From Methylorubrum thiocyanatum (lineage in GTDB: Bacteria > Pseudomonadota > Alphaproteobacteria > Rhizobiales > Beijerinckiaceae): a stretch of DNA of 64,000 nt. Location of the stretch: contig JACJIB010000003.1 in NCBI GenBank assembly GCA_014138645.1, positions 62,001 through 126,000 of the forward strand, given 5' to 3'. Positions within the stretch are counted from its first letter, which is position 1. The number at the start of each line of letters is the position of its first letter. The notes beneath the pieces are model-generated. The model saw only the letters and a list, made by a program, of their open reading frames with translations, was not told where the DNA came from and ran no database searches. This document shows, piece after piece, positions 48,131 through 58,302 of the stretch. Both the position numbers and the translations under genes were made by a program.

Positions 48131-49291
48131 GTGCCCCCTGCCACGATGACCGAGGCCGGGCATCCGCCGAAACCGCATCGCGGCTGGCGCGAGCGCTGGT
48201 TGGCGCTCCGCAACGGCCTTGTCGCCTCGCCCGGATTCCAGCGCTGGGCGGCGGGCTTTCCGCTCACCCGCCGGACCGCGCAACGCAACACGCGCGCCCT
48301 GTTCGATCTCTGCGCCGGCTTCGTCTACGCGCAGGTGCTGTTCGCCTGCATCCGGCTCGATCTCTTCAAGCTGCTGCAGGACGGCCCGCTCGCCCCGGAG
48401 ACGATCGCCCGTCGTGTGGACCTCCCGTTGGAGCGAAGTCTGACGCTCCTGAAGGCCGCGGCGTCGCTCGGCCTGCTGTCGAGGCTGCGCGATGGCCGGT
48501 TCGCCCTGGCCGATCTCGGCGCGGCGCTGATCGGCAATCCTTCGGTCGGGCGAATGATCGAGCATCACGCGATGCTCTACGCCGATCTCGCCGACCCCAT
48601 CGCCCTGCTGCGGGGCGAGAGCGGCGCGACGCGCCTTGCGCGCTACTGGCCCTACGCCGATCCGCGTTCCGACGCCGCGCGCGTCGGCCCGGACGCGGTG
48701 GCGGCCTATAGCGGACTGATGGCGTCGTCGCAGGCGCTGATTGCGGGCGATGTCCTCGACGCGCTGCCGCTCGCGGGCCGAACCTGCCTCATGGATGTCG
48801 GGGGCGGGGAGGGCGTCTTCCTGGCCCACGTCGCACGCCGCCATCCGGGCCTCGCGCTTCGCCTGCTCGATCTGCCGCCCGTCGCCGAGAGGGCCGGGGC
48901 ACGCCTCACCGCCGAAGGGCTGGGCGACCGCGTGAACTGCGTCGGCGGGACCTTCCTCGGCGAGCCGCTCCCGGCGGGGGCCGATGCGATCACACTGGTG
49001 AGAGTGCTTCACGATCACGACGACGCCGAGGCGATGGCGATCCTGCGTGCGGCCTACACGGCCCTGCCGCCCGGCGGCCTCCTTGCCATCGCCGAACCCA
49101 TGGCTGGTACCGCCGGAGCCGAGCCGATCGGCGATGCCTATTTCGGATTCTATCTCCTCGCCATGGGCAGCGGCCGGCCGCGCACGGTCGAGGAACTGAC
49201 CGCGATGCTGAAGCAGGCGGGCTTCACTGGCATCCGTGAGAGGCGCACGCGACGCCCGCTTCTCGCACGGCTTCTCACCGCCTCGCGGTGA
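48131..49291 (+). CDS. crtF: hydroxyneurosporene O-methyltransferase CrtF
   Basis: SAM-dependent methylation of the tertiary hydroxyl in spheroidene/spirilloxanthin synthesis. Up to 386 residues from GTG 48131; ATG 48146 is also possible. It has the plant-OMT-like build: an N-terminal dimerisation helix bundle with a winged helix (about 60-140, LFACIRLDLFKLLQDG) and the SAM motif MDVGGGEGVFLAH (about 217-229), then VRVLHDHDDAEAMAIL with a conserved His-Asp, and GGLLAIAEPMAG. It lies seven bases after crtE and 104 bases before bchC. Confidence 0.92.
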   Translation: MPPATMTEAGHPPKPHRGWRERWLALRNGLVASPGFQRWAAGFPLTRRTAQRNTRALFDLCAGFVYAQVLFACIRLDLFKLLQDGPLAPETIARRVDLPLERSLTLLKAAASLGLLSRLRDGRFALADLGAALIGNPSVGRMIEHHAMLYADLADPIALLRGESGATRLARYWPYADPRSDAARVGPDAVAAYSGLMASSQALIAGDVLDALPLAGRTCLMDVGGGEGVFLAHVARRHPGLALRLLDLPPVAERAGARLTAEGLGDRVNCVGGTFLGEPLPAGADAITLVRVLHDHDDAEAMAILRAAYTALPPGGLLAIAEPMAGTAGAEPIGDAYFGFYLLAMGSGRPRTVEELTAMLKQAGFTGIRERRTRRPLLARLLTASR

Positions 49292-49297
49292 TCGTTA

Positions 49298-49341
49298 TGT
49301 AATCACTGCTTGACGTAACGATGTGTCTATCTAGGATGACA
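49298..49341 (+). promoter_or_regulatory. paired CrtJ/PpsR boxes and promoter before bchC
   Basis: Box 1 is TGT-N12-ACG (49298-49315); box 2 is TGT-N12-ACA (49324-49341). They are eight bases apart, the spacing known for paired CrtJ/PpsR sites. TTGACG (49310-49315) and TAGGAT (49332-49337) with a 16-base gap form a sigma-70-type promoter that the boxes cover. Confidence 0.72.
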
Positions 49342-49395
49342 TAAGGCGACCTGCACTCCGTAGAGTCGCACTCGGCAACGGGCGGAGACAGGGAC

Positions 49396-50334
49396 ATGGA
49401 GGCATTGGCCGTCGTCCTTGAGCGACCAGAGCACTTGGCGCTGAGCCGCCTCGCTCTGACCCCCGCCGCCGAGGGCGATGCGGTCGTCGCCGTCTCCTGG
49501 AGTGGGATCAGCACGGGCACCGAGCGCCTGCTCTGGTCCGGCCGGATGCCGCCCTTTCCCGGAATGGGCTACCCGCTCGTGCCCGGCTACGAATCGGTCG
49601 GGACCGTGGTCGAGGCCGCCTCCGGCAGCGGCCTGAAGATCGGCCAGACCGTGTTCGTTCCCGGCGCCCGTTGCTTCGGCGAGGTCAACGGATTGTTCGG
49701 CGGCGCGGCTTCGCACCTCATCGCCCCGGCCGCGCGGCTCGTTCCGGTCGATGCCGCACTCGGTGACCGTGCCTGCCTGATCGCCCTTGCGGCGACGGCG
49801 TATCATGCCCTGTCCGGCATCGTGCCCGGCGAGCGCAATCTGATCGTCGGCCACGGCGTGCTCGGCCGGCTGCTCGCGCGGCTGACGCGGATCGCGGGCG
49901 GCGAACCGGTGGTGTGGGAGCGCGAGCCGGTCCGCGCCGCAGGCGATTTCGGCTATCCTGTGCTCGCGCCCGAGGACGATCCGACGCGCGACTATCCGGT
50001 CATCACCGACGTCAGCGGCGATTCGGGCCTGCTCGACACGCTGATAGGCCGCCTCGCCCCCGGCGGCGAGATCGTGCTTGCCGGCTTCTACGAGGCGCCA
50101 CTCGCCTTCGCCTTTCCACCCGCCTTCATGCGCGAGGCCCGCATCCGGGTCTCGGCGGAGTGGCGGCCGGGCGATCTCGCGGCGGTTCGCGCGCTGATCG
50201 AGACGGGGCGTCTCTCGCTCGACGGGCTGATCACCCACCGTCGGCTGGCGACGCAGGCGGAGGGCGCCTACCGCACGGCCTTCGCCGATCCCTCCTGCCT
50301 GAAGATGATCCTCGATTGGAGGACCTGCTCATGA
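49396..50334 (+). CDS. bchC: bacteriochlorophyllide a dehydrogenase BchC
   Basis: NAD-dependent oxidation of the 3-hydroxyethyl group to the acetyl group of bacteriochlorophyll a. 312 residues with a medium-chain dehydrogenase build: GTERLLWSGRMPPFPGMGYP, LVPGYESVGTVVEAASGSGL, FVPGARCFGEVNGLFGGAAS, then the nucleotide domain NLIVGHGVLGRLLARL (about 153-168). The distance from the crtF stop (104 bases) holds the paired CrtJ/PpsR boxes. Its TGA shares bases with the bchX ATG (ATGA), which couples the genes. Confidence 0.95.
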   Translation: MEALAVVLERPEHLALSRLALTPAAEGDAVVAVSWSGISTGTERLLWSGRMPPFPGMGYPLVPGYESVGTVVEAASGSGLKIGQTVFVPGARCFGEVNGLFGGAASHLIAPAARLVPVDAALGDRACLIALAATAYHALSGIVPGERNLIVGHGVLGRLLARLTRIAGGEPVVWEREPVRAAGDFGYPVLAPEDDPTRDYPVITDVSGDSGLLDTLIGRLAPGGEIVLAGFYEAPLAFAFPPAFMREARIRVSAEWRPGDLAAVRALIETGRLSLDGLITHRRLATQAEGAYRTAFADPSCLKMILDWRTCS

Positions 50335-51335
50335 ACCTACAGCTCAACAAGGCGGCGCTGGCTGCCGCGACGACGCTGCGGGACGAGGCCGCGATCGAGC
50401 CGGATCCCGTCGTCACCGGCGAGGTCAAGCGCGAGACGCAGATCATCGCGATCTACGGCAAGGGCGGCATCGGCAAGTCGTTCACCCTGGCCAACCTCAG
50501 CTACATGATGGCCCAGCAGGGACGTAAGGTCCTGCTGATCGGCTGCGACCCGAAGAGCGACACGACCTCGCTCCTGTTCGGCGGGCGCGCCTGCCCGACC
50601 ATCATCGAGACCTCGACCAAGAAGAAGCTCGCGGGTGAGGCGGTCGCCATCGGCGATGTCTGCTTCAAGCGCGACGGCGTTTACGCGATGGAGCTCGGCG
50701 GGCCGGAAGTCGGCCGCGGCTGCGGCGGGCGCGGCATCATCCATGGCTTCGAACTGCTCGAAAAGCTCGGCTTCCACGAATGGGGCTTCGACTACGTCCT
50801 GCTCGACTTTCTGGGCGACGTGGTCTGCGGCGGCTTCGGCCTGCCGATCGCCCGCGACATGTGCCAGAAGGTCATCGTCGTCGGCTCCAACGATCTGCAA
50901 TCGCTCTACGTCGCCAACAACGTCTGCTCGGCGGTGGAGTATTTCCGCAAGCTCGGCGGCAATGTCGGCGTCGGCGGCCTCGTCATCAACAAGGATGACG
51001 GCACCGGCGAGGCGCAGGCCTTCGCCGAGGCGGCGGGCATTCCGGTGCTGGCCTCGATCCCAGCCGACGACGACATCCGCCGCAAGAGCGCGAATTACGA
51101 GATCATCGGCAAGCCCGAGGGGCGCTGGGGCTCACTCTTCGCCGACCTCTCGCAGAACGTGGCGGAGGCCGCGCCGCATCAGCCGACGCCGCTGAGCCAG
51201 GACGCGCTACTCGGCCTGTTCTCCGGCGAAGCCACCGGACGCGACGTGGTTCTGGAGCCCGCCACTATCGAGGACATGTGCGGGCGCACCACGCTCGCCA
51301 AGCCGTCCCTCGAAGTCGTCTACGACGAGGTCTGA
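50331..51335 (+). CDS. bchX: chlorophyllide a reductase iron protein BchX
   Basis: ATP-driven electron donor of the nitrogenase-like chlorophyllide a reductase, which reduces ring B (C7=C8). 334 residues from ATG 50331. Walker A is IAIYGKGGIGKSFTLANLSY (about 38-57). LIGCDPKSDTTSLL and the cluster-ligand cysteines in GRGCGGRGIIHGFELL and the FLGDVVCGGFGLP stretch follow. The N-terminal extension of about 35 residues is usual for BchX versus NifH/BchL. It is followed after three bases by bchY. Confidence 0.97.
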   Translation: MNLQLNKAALAAATTLRDEAAIEPDPVVTGEVKRETQIIAIYGKGGIGKSFTLANLSYMMAQQGRKVLLIGCDPKSDTTSLLFGGRACPTIIETSTKKKLAGEAVAIGDVCFKRDGVYAMELGGPEVGRGCGGRGIIHGFELLEKLGFHEWGFDYVLLDFLGDVVCGGFGLPIARDMCQKVIVVGSNDLQSLYVANNVCSAVEYFRKLGGNVGVGGLVINKDDGTGEAQAFAEAAGIPVLASIPADDDIRRKSANYEIIGKPEGRWGSLFADLSQNVAEAAPHQPTPLSQDALLGLFSGEATGRDVVLEPATIEDMCGRTTLAKPSLEVVYDEV

Positions 51336-51338
51336 GCC

Positions 51339-52865
51339 ATGGCGGTCAGCCTCGACATCGCCGCGCTCCGCGCCCCCCGCCCGGACGGCATCGACCTTAC
51401 CGCGACGCAGGGCGACGGCCTCGGCTGCCACGCCGGCAAGGATGCGATGCGCGCGGCCGCGCAAGCTGCCGGGATGTCCGAGACGCTGGAACAGTACCGG
51501 CAGGACTACCCGGCCGGCCCGCACGACCAGCCGCAGAGCATGTGCCCGGCCTTCGGCTCCCTGCGCGTCGGACTGCGCATGCGGCGCACGATGACGATCC
51601 TCTCGGGTTCGGCCTGCTGCGTCTACGGGCTCACCTTCACCTCGCATTTCTACGGCGCGCGCCGCAGCGTCGGCTACGTGCCGTTCAACTCCGAGACGCT
51701 CGTCACCGGCAAGCTGTTCGAGGACATCCGCGACGCCGTCCACGCCTCGGCCAAGCCCGAGGATTACGACGCGATCGTCGTCATCAATCTCTGCGTCCCC
51801 ACCGCGTCCGGCGTGCCGCTGCGGCTGCTGCCGAAGCAGATCGACGGCGTGCGCGTCATCGGCATCGACGTGCCGGGCTTCGGCGTGCCGACCCATGCCG
51901 AGGCCAAGGACGTGCTGGCCGGCGCGATGCTGAAATTCGCCCGCACCGAGGCGGAGAGCGGCCCGGTCCAGGCGCCGCGCGGCGGACGTTCGGAGCGCCC
52001 GGCGGTGGCGCTCCTCGGAGAGATGTTCCCGGCCGATCCGGTGGTGATCGGCGGGCTGCTCGAACCCCTCGGTCTCAGCGCCGGCCCGGTCGTGCCGACG
52101 CGGGAATGGCGCGAACTCTACGGCGCGCTCGACGCGGCGGCCGTGGCGGCGATCCACCCGTTCTACACCGCGAGCGTGCGCGAGTTCGAGGCGGCCGGGC
52201 GCCCGGTGGTGGGCTCCGCGCCCGTCGGCCATGACGGCACAGCCGATTGGCTCGAGGCCATCGGCAACGTCTGCGATGTGCCGCGCGAGACGGTGGCCGC
52301 CGCCCAGAACCGATTGCTGCCGGCGATCCGCGGTGCGCTTTCCGCCGCGCCGATCCGCGGGCGGATCACGCTGTCCGGCTACGAGGGCTCGGAGCTTCTG
52401 GTCGCGCGTCTCCTCGTCGAGAGCGGCGCCGAGGTGCCCTATGTCGGCACGGCCTGCCCGCGCACGCCCTGGTCGGAGCCCGATCGGATCTGGCTGGAGG
52501 AGCGCGGCGTCATCATCCGCTACCGCGCCTCGCTGGAAGACGACCTCGGGGCGTTCGCAGAATTCCGGCCGGATCTCGCCATCGGCACGACCCCGGTGGT
52601 GCAGAAGGCCAAAGAGGCCGGCACGCCGGCCCTCTACTTCACCAACCTGATCTCGGCGCGCCCGCTGATGGGTGCGGCCGGCGCCGGCTCGCTCGCCAAG
52701 GTCGTCAACGCGGCTCTGGCCAACCGCCCGCGCTTCGACGCCATGCGCGACTTTTTCGAAGGCGTCGGCACCGGCCACGCCGCCGGCATCTGGCAAGAGG
52801 TGCCGCAGGCCAAGGCCGTGCCGAAGGCGAGGGCGCCCGAGAAACCAGTCGGGGAGATGGTTTGA
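51339..52865 (+). CDS. bchY: chlorophyllide a reductase subunit BchY
   Basis: Catalytic subunit of chlorophyllide a reductase, with BchZ forming the NifDK-like heterotetramer. 508 residues. Recognised by [60 protein letters not shown] and [18 protein letters not shown]. The cysteines that would bind the shared [4Fe-4S] cluster fall in [17 protein letters not shown] and ACCVYG. Starts three bases after bchX; its TGA overlaps the bchZ ATG (TGATG). Confidence 0.96.
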   Translation: MAVSLDIAALRAPRPDGIDLTATQGDGLGCHAGKDAMRAAAQAAGMSETLEQYRQDYPAGPHDQPQSMCPAFGSLRVGLRMRRTMTILSGSACCVYGLTFTSHFYGARRSVGYVPFNSETLVTGKLFEDIRDAVHASAKPEDYDAIVVINLCVPTASGVPLRLLPKQIDGVRVIGIDVPGFGVPTHAEAKDVLAGAMLKFARTEAESGPVQAPRGGRSERPAVALLGEMFPADPVVIGGLLEPLGLSAGPVVPTREWRELYGALDAAAVAAIHPFYTASVREFEAAGRPVVGSAPVGHDGTADWLEAIGNVCDVPRETVAAAQNRLLPAIRGALSAAPIRGRITLSGYEGSELLVARLLVESGAEVPYVGTACPRTPWSEPDRIWLEERGVIIRYRASLEDDLGAFAEFRPDLAIGTTPVVQKAKEAGTPALYFTNLISARPLMGAAGAGSLAKVVNAALANRPRFDAMRDFFEGVGTGHAAGIWQEVPQAKAVPKARAPEKPVGEMV

Positions 52866-54331
52866 TGCTGATCCTCGATCACGACCGAGCCGGCGGCTAC
52901 TGGGGCGCCGTCTACGTCTTCACGGCGATCAAGGGCTTGCAGGTGGTCATCGACGGCCCGGTGGGCTGCGAGAACCTGCCGGTCACCTCGGTGCTGCACT
53001 ACACCGACGCGCTGCCGCCGCACGAATTGCCGATCGTCGTCACCGGGCTCGCGGAAGAGGAACTCGGCCGCCACGGCACGGAAGGGGCGATGAAGCGGGC
53101 GCATGCCACGCTCGATCCCGGTCAGCCGAGCGTCGTCGTGACGGGCTCCATCGCCGAGATGATCGGCGGCGGCGTCACGCCCGAGGGCACCGGGCTGCAG
53201 CGCTTCCTGCCGCGCACCATCGACGAGGACCAGTGGCAATCCGCCGACCGGGCGATGAGCTGGCTCTGGCAGGAATACGGCGCCCGGCGCTTTGCCAAGA
53301 AGGGCATCCCGGCCCGGCCCGAGCGCAGGCCCGGAGAGAAGCCGCGGGTCAACATCGTCGGCCCGGCCTACGGCAGCTTCAACATGGCGTCCGATCTCGC
53401 CGAGATCCGCCGCCTCGTGGAAGGCATCGGTGCCGAGGTGAACCTCACCTTTCCGCTCGGCGCGCACCTCGCCGACGTGCCCAAGCTCGTCAATGCGGAT
53501 GCCAATATCTGCCTCTATCGCGAGTTCGGCCGCCTGCTCTGCGAGAGCCTGGAGCGGCCCTATCTCCAGGCGCCGATCGGGATCCTCTCGACCACCAAGT
53601 TCCTGCGCTCGCTCGGCGCGATCCTGGGGCTCGACCCGGAGCCCTTCATCGAGCGCGAGCGCCACACCACGATCAAGCCGGTCTGGGACCTGTGGCGCTC
53701 GGTGACGCAGGATTTTTTCGGGACCGCGAGCTTCGGCATCGTGGCCACTGAAACCTACGCACGGGGTGTCCGGCACTTCCTCGAAGACGAGATGGGACTT
53801 CCCTGCCACTTCGCGATCGGACGCAGCGCCGGCACGAAGCCGGACAACGCCGCGGTCCGCGCGGCGATCAAGGCCAGCCCGCCGCTCGTCCTGTTCGGCT
53901 CCTTCAACGAGCGCATGTACCTCGCCGAGACCGGCGGGCGGGCGGCCTACGTGCCGGCCTCATTCCCCGGCGCCATCATCCGGCGGCACACCGGCACGCC
54001 GTTCATGGGCTACGCCGGTGCGACCTACCTCGTGCAGGAGGTCTGCAACGCCCTGTTCGACATGCTCTTCCACATCCTGCCGCTCGCCCGCGACATGGAT
54101 GCGGTGGAGGCGACCCCCGCGCGGGCGCACCGCGAGCTGCCCTGGGACGAGGCCGCCCGCGCCCGGCTCGACACGCTCGTCGAGGCGCATCCCGTTCTCA
54201 CCCGGATCTCCGCCGCCAAGCGCCTGCGCGACGCCGCGGAGCGCGCCGCCCGTAGGGCCGCCGCGACACGGGTCGCGCCCGACCATGTCGAGCGGGCGAA
54301 GACCGACCTCGAAATGGGGGCCGCGGCATGA
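52865..54331 (+). CDS. bchZ: chlorophyllide a reductase subunit BchZ
   Basis: Second catalytic subunit, 488 residues. N-terminal [20 protein letters not shown] and [20 protein letters not shown] carry the cluster cysteine; [20 protein letters not shown] and [20 protein letters not shown] are BchZ-specific blocks, and the C-terminal [17 protein letters not shown] stretch closes the core. The gene ends with an ATGA overlap into the pufQ-like gene, linking the bchCXYZ and puf groups. Confidence 0.96.
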   Translation: MLILDHDRAGGYWGAVYVFTAIKGLQVVIDGPVGCENLPVTSVLHYTDALPPHELPIVVTGLAEEELGRHGTEGAMKRAHATLDPGQPSVVVTGSIAEMIGGGVTPEGTGLQRFLPRTIDEDQWQSADRAMSWLWQEYGARRFAKKGIPARPERRPGEKPRVNIVGPAYGSFNMASDLAEIRRLVEGIGAEVNLTFPLGAHLADVPKLVNADANICLYREFGRLLCESLERPYLQAPIGILSTTKFLRSLGAILGLDPEPFIERERHTTIKPVWDLWRSVTQDFFGTASFGIVATETYARGVRHFLEDEMGLPCHFAIGRSAGTKPDNAAVRAAIKASPPLVLFGSFNERMYLAETGGRAAYVPASFPGAIIRRHTGTPFMGYAGATYLVQEVCNALFDMLFHILPLARDMDAVEATPARAHRELPWDEAARARLDTLVEAHPVLTRISAAKRLRDAAERAARRAAATRVAPDHVERAKTDLEMGAAA

Positions 54332-54636
54332 GCGCGGGCCTTCTCCACGCCCTTCACCCACCGGGGCCGCACGGCGCCGGACAGCCTGCGGAGAGACTTG
54401 CCATGGGAGCCGTCATGCAACGATCGATGCCCGCCGCGTCGCGCCTGCACAGCGAGGCGATCCAGTTCCGGATCATCCTGGCCGCGACCTACCCCTTCTT
54501 CCTCGCCGCGGCGTTGGTGCAGCGCGTCCGGCCGGGACAGGCGCCGCGTCGCGGCCTGCCGGCGGTCCGGCGCTCCGTGTTCGGCGAGGCCAAGGCCATG
54601 GCGGTCTCGGCAATTCCCTTCGCATTCATGGGCTGA
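54328..54636 (+). CDS. pufQ: PufQ-like protein
   Basis: 102 residues. The likely membrane part is [20 protein letters not shown] (about 48-67), followed by a basic stretch and [20 protein letters not shown]. Position (between bchZ and pufB), the single hydrophobic segment and the overall pattern match PufQ, a small bacteriochlorophyll-synthesis factor of about 70-75 residues in Rhodobacter. This one is longer and divergent, with an N-terminal Pro/His-rich part; an internal start at 54403 or 54415 would give a more usual length. Homology is suggested, not proven. Confidence 0.65.
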   Translation: MSAGLLHALHPPGPHGAGQPAERLAMGAVMQRSMPAASRLHSEAIQFRIILAATYPFFLAAALVQRVRPGQAPRRGLPAVRRSVFGEAKAMAVSAIPFAFMG

Positions 54637-54678
54637 CGCGCCCCAGACGCTTCCGTGCGGTGCCACGGGGGACCCTGC

Positions 54679-54702
54679 GCCGTGATGTCATCGAGTCACG
54701 GC
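54679..54702 (+). other. hairpin in the pufQ-pufB gap
   Basis: GCCGTGA and TCACGGC pair perfectly around a 10-base loop, midway between pufQ and pufB. Possibly an RNA processing or stability element at the 5' end of the pufBA message; no T-run. Confidence 0.5.
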
Positions 54703-54753
54703 GACACCCGCCACGCCTGTCAGCGCGCGGCCTAACCAGCGGAGGTTCGATCG

Positions 54754-54984
54754 ATGGCCAACGGTGTCACTGAAAGACCGAGCAGCCTGTCCGGGCTGAC
54801 GGAACCCGAAGCCAAGGAATTTCACGCGATCTTCCTGACGAGCTTCATCATCTTCACGGCGATCGCGGTGGTCGCCCACATCCTCGTCTGGCTGTGGCGT
54901 CCCTGGTTGCCCGGGCCGAAGGGCTACGCCCTGCTCGACGGCGTGACCAACGCCGCCCACGGCCTCGTGTCGATGATCGGCTGA
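54754..54984 (+). CDS. pufB: light-harvesting 1 (B870) beta subunit
   Basis: Antenna polypeptide of 76 residues. The N-terminal amphipathic part ([20 protein letters not shown]) leads to the membrane helix with the bacteriochlorophyll-ligand His in [15 protein letters not shown] (about residue 42). An extension of about 25 residues past the RPW motif is longer than in Rhodobacter. Eleven bases before pufA. Confidence 0.96.
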   Translation: MANGVTERPSSLSGLTEPEAKEFHAIFLTSFIIFTAIAVVAHILVWLWRPWLPGPKGYALLDGVTNAAHGLVSMIG

Positions 54985-54995
54985 GGAGACGCGCG

Positions 54996-55184
54996 ATGCA
55001 CAAGATCTGGCTTCTGTTCGATCCGCGGCGCACCCTCGTCGCGCTCTTCACCTTCCTGTTCGTCCTGGCGCTGCTGATCCACTTCATTCTGCTCAGCACC
55101 GACCGGTTCAACTGGCTGGAAGGCCCGAAGGACGCGAAGGCGGCCGCCGCCCACAGCCTCGTCCTTCCGACGATGCCGGGCTGA
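54996..55184 (+). CDS. pufA: light-harvesting 1 alpha subunit
   Basis: 62 residues from ATG 54996 with GAGGAGAC upstream. The sequence [20 protein letters not shown] leads to the pigment-ligand His in [18 protein letters not shown]. It is a normal LH1 alpha chain with a short C-terminal tail. The pufA-pufL gap carries hairpins that probably stabilise the pufBA message. Confidence 0.95.
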   Translation: MHKIWLLFDPRRTLVALFTFLFVLALLIHFILLSTDRFNWLEGPKDAKAAAAHSLVLPTMPG

Positions 55185-55231
55185 CCGGCCTCACCGCCGG
55201 TCCTGCCGCGGGCGGGCGCGCCTGCCCCGGC
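55184..55231 (+). other. pufA-pufL intercistronic hairpins
   Basis: First hairpin ACCGGC/GCCGGT (55184-55201), second a nearly perfect palindrome around GGGCGGGCGCGCCTGCCC (within 55205-55231). In Rhodobacter similar 3' hairpins stabilise pufBA mRNA and raise antenna over reaction-centre output; by analogy the same is likely here. Confidence 0.6.
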
Positions 55232-55263
55232 ACCTTCCATCCTCATTTTCGGGGATCTCCGCC

Positions 55264-56088
55264 ATGGCGATGCTGAGCTTCGAGCGCAAATACCGGGTCC
55301 GCGGCGGCACCCTGCTGGGCGGAGACCTGTTCGATTTCTGGGTCGGCCCGTTCTACGTCGGCTTCTTCGGCGTCACGACGATCTTCTTCTCGGTGCTCGG
55401 CACCGCCCTGATCCTCTACGGCGCCGCGATCGGCCCGACCTGGAACATCTGGCAGATCAACATCGCACCGCCCGACCTGAAATACGGGCTGGCGCTGGCA
55501 CCCCTGAAGGAAGGGGGCCTGTGGCAGATCATCACCTTCTGCGCGATCGGGGCGTTCTCGTCCTGGGCCCTGCGCGAGGTCGAGATCTGCCGCAAGCTCG
55601 GGATCGGCTACCACGTGCCCTTCGCCTTCTCGGTGGCAATCTTCGCCTACGTCTCGCTGGTGGTGATCCGCCCGTTCCTGATGGGCGCCTGGGGCTACGG
55701 CTTCCCCTACGGCATCCTCTCCCATCTCGATTGGGTGTCGAACACGGGCTACCAGTATCTGCACTTTCACTACAATCCCGCGCACATGCTCGCCGTGACG
55801 TTCTTCTTCACGACGACCTTCGCGCTGGCGCTGCACGGCTCGTTGATCCTGTCCTCGACCAACCCGGCCAAGGGAGAGACGGTGAAGACGCCCGAGCACG
55901 AGGACACCTATTTTCGCGACACGATCGGCTACTCGATCGGCACGCTCGGCATTCACCGGCTCGGCCTGTTCCTCGCGCTCTCCGCAGGCTTCTGGAGCGC
56001 GGTCTGCATCGTCATCTCCGGCCCGTTCTGGACGCAAGGGTGGCCGGAATGGTGGGGCTGGTGGCTCAACCTGCCGGTGTGGCGGTGA
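55264..56088 (+). CDS. pufL: photosynthetic reaction centre L subunit
   Basis: Membrane core subunit of the type II reaction centre, 274 residues with five helices. Start [20 protein letters not shown]. The [20 protein letters not shown] block and [20 protein letters not shown] carry the special-pair His and the nearby conserved region; the C-terminal [20 protein letters not shown] carries the iron/quinone-side His. The length is normal. The gap to pufM is 139 bases, with an 18-bp tandem repeat, wider than in most purple bacteria. Confidence 0.97.
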   Translation: MAMLSFERKYRVRGGTLLGGDLFDFWVGPFYVGFFGVTTIFFSVLGTALILYGAAIGPTWNIWQINIAPPDLKYGLALAPLKEGGLWQIITFCAIGAFSSWALREVEICRKLGIGYHVPFAFSVAIFAYVSLVVIRPFLMGAWGYGFPYGILSHLDWVSNTGYQYLHFHYNPAHMLAVTFFFTTTFALALHGSLILSSTNPAKGETVKTPEHEDTYFRDTIGYSIGTLGIHRLGLFLALSAGFWSAVCIVISGPFWTQGWPEWWGWWLNLPVWR

Positions 56089-56122
56089 AATGGATCGCCG
56101 GCCGGCATCCGCGCCGGTCGGC

Positions 56123-56158
56123 CTGAGGCGCACATCCGATCTGAGGCGCAAATCCGAT
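56123..56158 (+). repeat. 18-bp tandem repeat in the pufL-pufM gap
   Basis: CTGAGGCGCACATCCGAT followed immediately by CTGAGGCGCAAATCCGAT, one mismatch, then CT. It lies about 70 bases before the pufM start. Confidence 0.85.
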
Positions 56159-56227
56159 CTTCGGGCGCAGGGATCTCCGCCGATGGCGTGAGGCCCGAAC
56201 GGCCGCAGGTCCATGGAGGAAAACGCC

Positions 56228-57205
56228 GTGGCCTATTACCAAAACATCTTCACCCAGGTGCAGGTGCGCCCGGTCGAGCCGGAACACGGCATCCCGATCT
56301 CCTCCGACGCCCGCATCGGCCGGCCGTTCAACAGCTACCTGTTCGGGCTGATCGGCAATTCCCAGGTCGGGCCGATCTACGGCGGCTATCTCGGGGCTCT
56401 GTCCTTCGCCTGCGGGTTGATCGCCTTCGAGATCATCGGCCTCAACATGTGGGCCAGCGTGAACTGGGATCCGATCCAGTTCGTGCGCCAGCTTCCCTGG
56501 CTGGCGCTCGAGCCGCCGCTGCCGAAATACGGCCTCAAGGTGCTGCCGCCGCTTAACGAGGGCGGCTGGTGGCTGATCGCGGGCTTCTTCCTCACCGCCT
56601 CGATCCTGCTGTGGTGGGTGCGGATGTACCGCCGCGCCCGTGCGCTCGGCATGGGCACGCACGTGCCCTGGGCCTTCGCCTCGGCGATCTGGCTCTACCT
56701 CGTGCTGGGCTTCATCCGCCCGCTGCTGATGGGCTCGTGGAGCGAGGCGGTGCCCTTCGGCATCTTCCCGCACCTCGATTGGACGGCGGCGTTCTCGCTG
56801 CGCTACGGCAACCTGTTCTACAACCCGTTCCACATGCTCTCGATCGTCTTCCTCTACGGGTCGACGCTGCTATTCGCGATGCATGGGGGCACGATCCTGG
56901 CCACCAGCCGCTACGGTGCCGAGCGTGAGATCGACCAGATCGTCGATCGCGGCACCGCCACCGAGCGCGCCGCCCTGTTTTGGCGCTGGACCATGGGCTT
57001 CAACGCCACGATGGAATCGATCCACCGCTGGGCGTGGTGGTTCGCGGTGCTGACCACGCTCACCGGCGGCATCGGCATCCTGCTGACCGGCACGGTCGTC
57101 GACAACTGGTATCTCTGGGCGGTCAAGCACGGCGTCGCCCCATCCTATCCGCAGATCTACGGACCGATCACGGACCCGCTCGCGGCGCCAGGGGGGGCAC
57201 AATGA
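56228..57205 (+). CDS. pufM: photosynthetic reaction centre M subunit
   Basis: Start taken at GTG 56228, because the homology begins with (M)[18 protein letters not shown] and GGAGG sits eight bases upstream; ATG 56213 overlaps that ribosome-binding site. 325 residues, five membrane helices. [20 protein letters not shown] and [20 protein letters not shown] hold the special-pair His. [20 protein letters not shown] has the iron-ligand region, with [20 protein letters not shown] as the last helix. ATGA overlap with pufC. Confidence 0.97.
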   Translation: MAYYQNIFTQVQVRPVEPEHGIPISSDARIGRPFNSYLFGLIGNSQVGPIYGGYLGALSFACGLIAFEIIGLNMWASVNWDPIQFVRQLPWLALEPPLPKYGLKVLPPLNEGGWWLIAGFFLTASILLWWVRMYRRARALGMGTHVPWAFASAIWLYLVLGFIRPLLMGSWSEAVPFGIFPHLDWTAAFSLRYGNLFYNPFHMLSIVFLYGSTLLFAMHGGTILATSRYGAEREIDQIVDRGTATERAALFWRWTMGFNATMESIHRWAWWFAVLTTLTGGIGILLTGTVVDNWYLWAVKHGVAPSYPQIYGPITDPLAAPGGAQ

Positions 57206-58302
57206 AGACTCTGCTCGTCGTCGCGGGCGCGGTCGTCGCCCTGTTCCTTACCATCGCCCAGTTCGGCACCGCCGGCTGGACCCGGCCGCCGATCCTCGCC
57301 CAGCAGCACGGCTTCCGCGGCACGGGCATGGATCAGATCCAGACCAAGGCCGGCGCGGCGGCGCTGAAAGCCGCCAACCGGCCGCCGGCCCCGGCCGATC
57401 CGGTCGAGCCCGGCACCGACAAGGCCGGCGCGGTCTACGAGAACGTGAAGGTGCTCAAGGATCTCAGCGTCGAGGAATTCAACCGTCTCATGGTCTCGAT
57501 GACCGAGTGGGTTAGCCCGGAGCAGGGCTGCACCTACTGCCACAACACCGAGAACATGGCCGACGACAGCCTCTACCAGAAGCAGGTCGCCCGGCGGATG
57601 ATCCAGATGGTGCAGCACATTAACACCACTTGGAAGGAGAAGCATGTCGGCGAGGCCGGGGTGAACTGCTACACCTGCCACCGCGGTCAGCCGGTGCCGA
57701 CGAACATTTGGTTCCAGAATCCGGGGCCGAACTACAAGACCGGCTTCATCGCCCGCAACAACGGCCAGAATCTCGCTTCGCCCTCCGTCGGCCTCGCCTC
57801 GCTGCCCTACGACACGCTGAGCGAGTTCTTCGGCAAGAAGGACGTCGACGAGAACCTGATCCGCGTCAACGCGACGACGGCGCTGCCGGAGAGCAAGGGC
57901 AAGCCGATCCAGGCCGCCGAGCGAACCTATGGCCTGATGATGCACATGTCGTCGTCGCTCGGCGTGAACTGCACCTACTGCCACAACACCCGGGCGATCT
58001 CGAACTGGTCGCAGAGCACGCCGCAGCGCACGCTCGCTTGGCACGCGATCCGGATGGTGAGGGACCTGAACGGCAATTACATCGAGCCGCTGACCTCGAC
58101 CTTTCCGGCCAACCGCCTCGGTCCCACCGGCGACGCCCCGAAGCTGAACTGCGCCACCTGCCACAACGGCCAGAGCAAGCCGCTGGCGGGGGCGCACGTG
58201 GTCGAGAGCTATCCCGAACTGACGCAGGCGACGGCAGAGACGGGAGCGACGCCGCAGCCGGCTGCGGAGCCGGTGTCGCCGGCCCCGGCAGCGCCGCCAT
58301 AG
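57202..58302 (+). CDS. pufC: reaction centre tetraheme cytochrome c subunit PufC
   Basis: Periplasmic electron donor to the special pair, 366 residues from ATG 57202. N-terminal hydrophobic signal/anchor (about 1-22; no obvious lipobox cysteine). Four heme motifs are present in order: CTYCH, CYTCH, CTYCH and CATCH, with heme-ligand Met candidates such as [10 protein letters not shown] and YGLMMHM. The C-terminal tail is Ala/Pro/Glu-rich. It is the last gene of the photosynthesis operon and is followed by a very strong terminator. Confidence 0.96.
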   Translation: MKTLLVVAGAVVALFLTIAQFGTAGWTRPPILAQQHGFRGTGMDQIQTKAGAAALKAANRPPAPADPVEPGTDKAGAVYENVKVLKDLSVEEFNRLMVSMTEWVSPEQGCTYCHNTENMADDSLYQKQVARRMIQMVQHINTTWKEKHVGEAGVNCYTCHRGQPVPTNIWFQNPGPNYKTGFIARNNGQNLASPSVGLASLPYDTLSEFFGKKDVDENLIRVNATTALPESKGKPIQAAERTYGLMMHMSSSLGVNCTYCHNTRAISNWSQSTPQRTLAWHAIRMVRDLNGNYIEPLTSTFPANRLGPTGDAPKLNCATCHNGQSKPLAGAHVVESYPELTQATAETGATPQPAAEPVSPAPAAPP

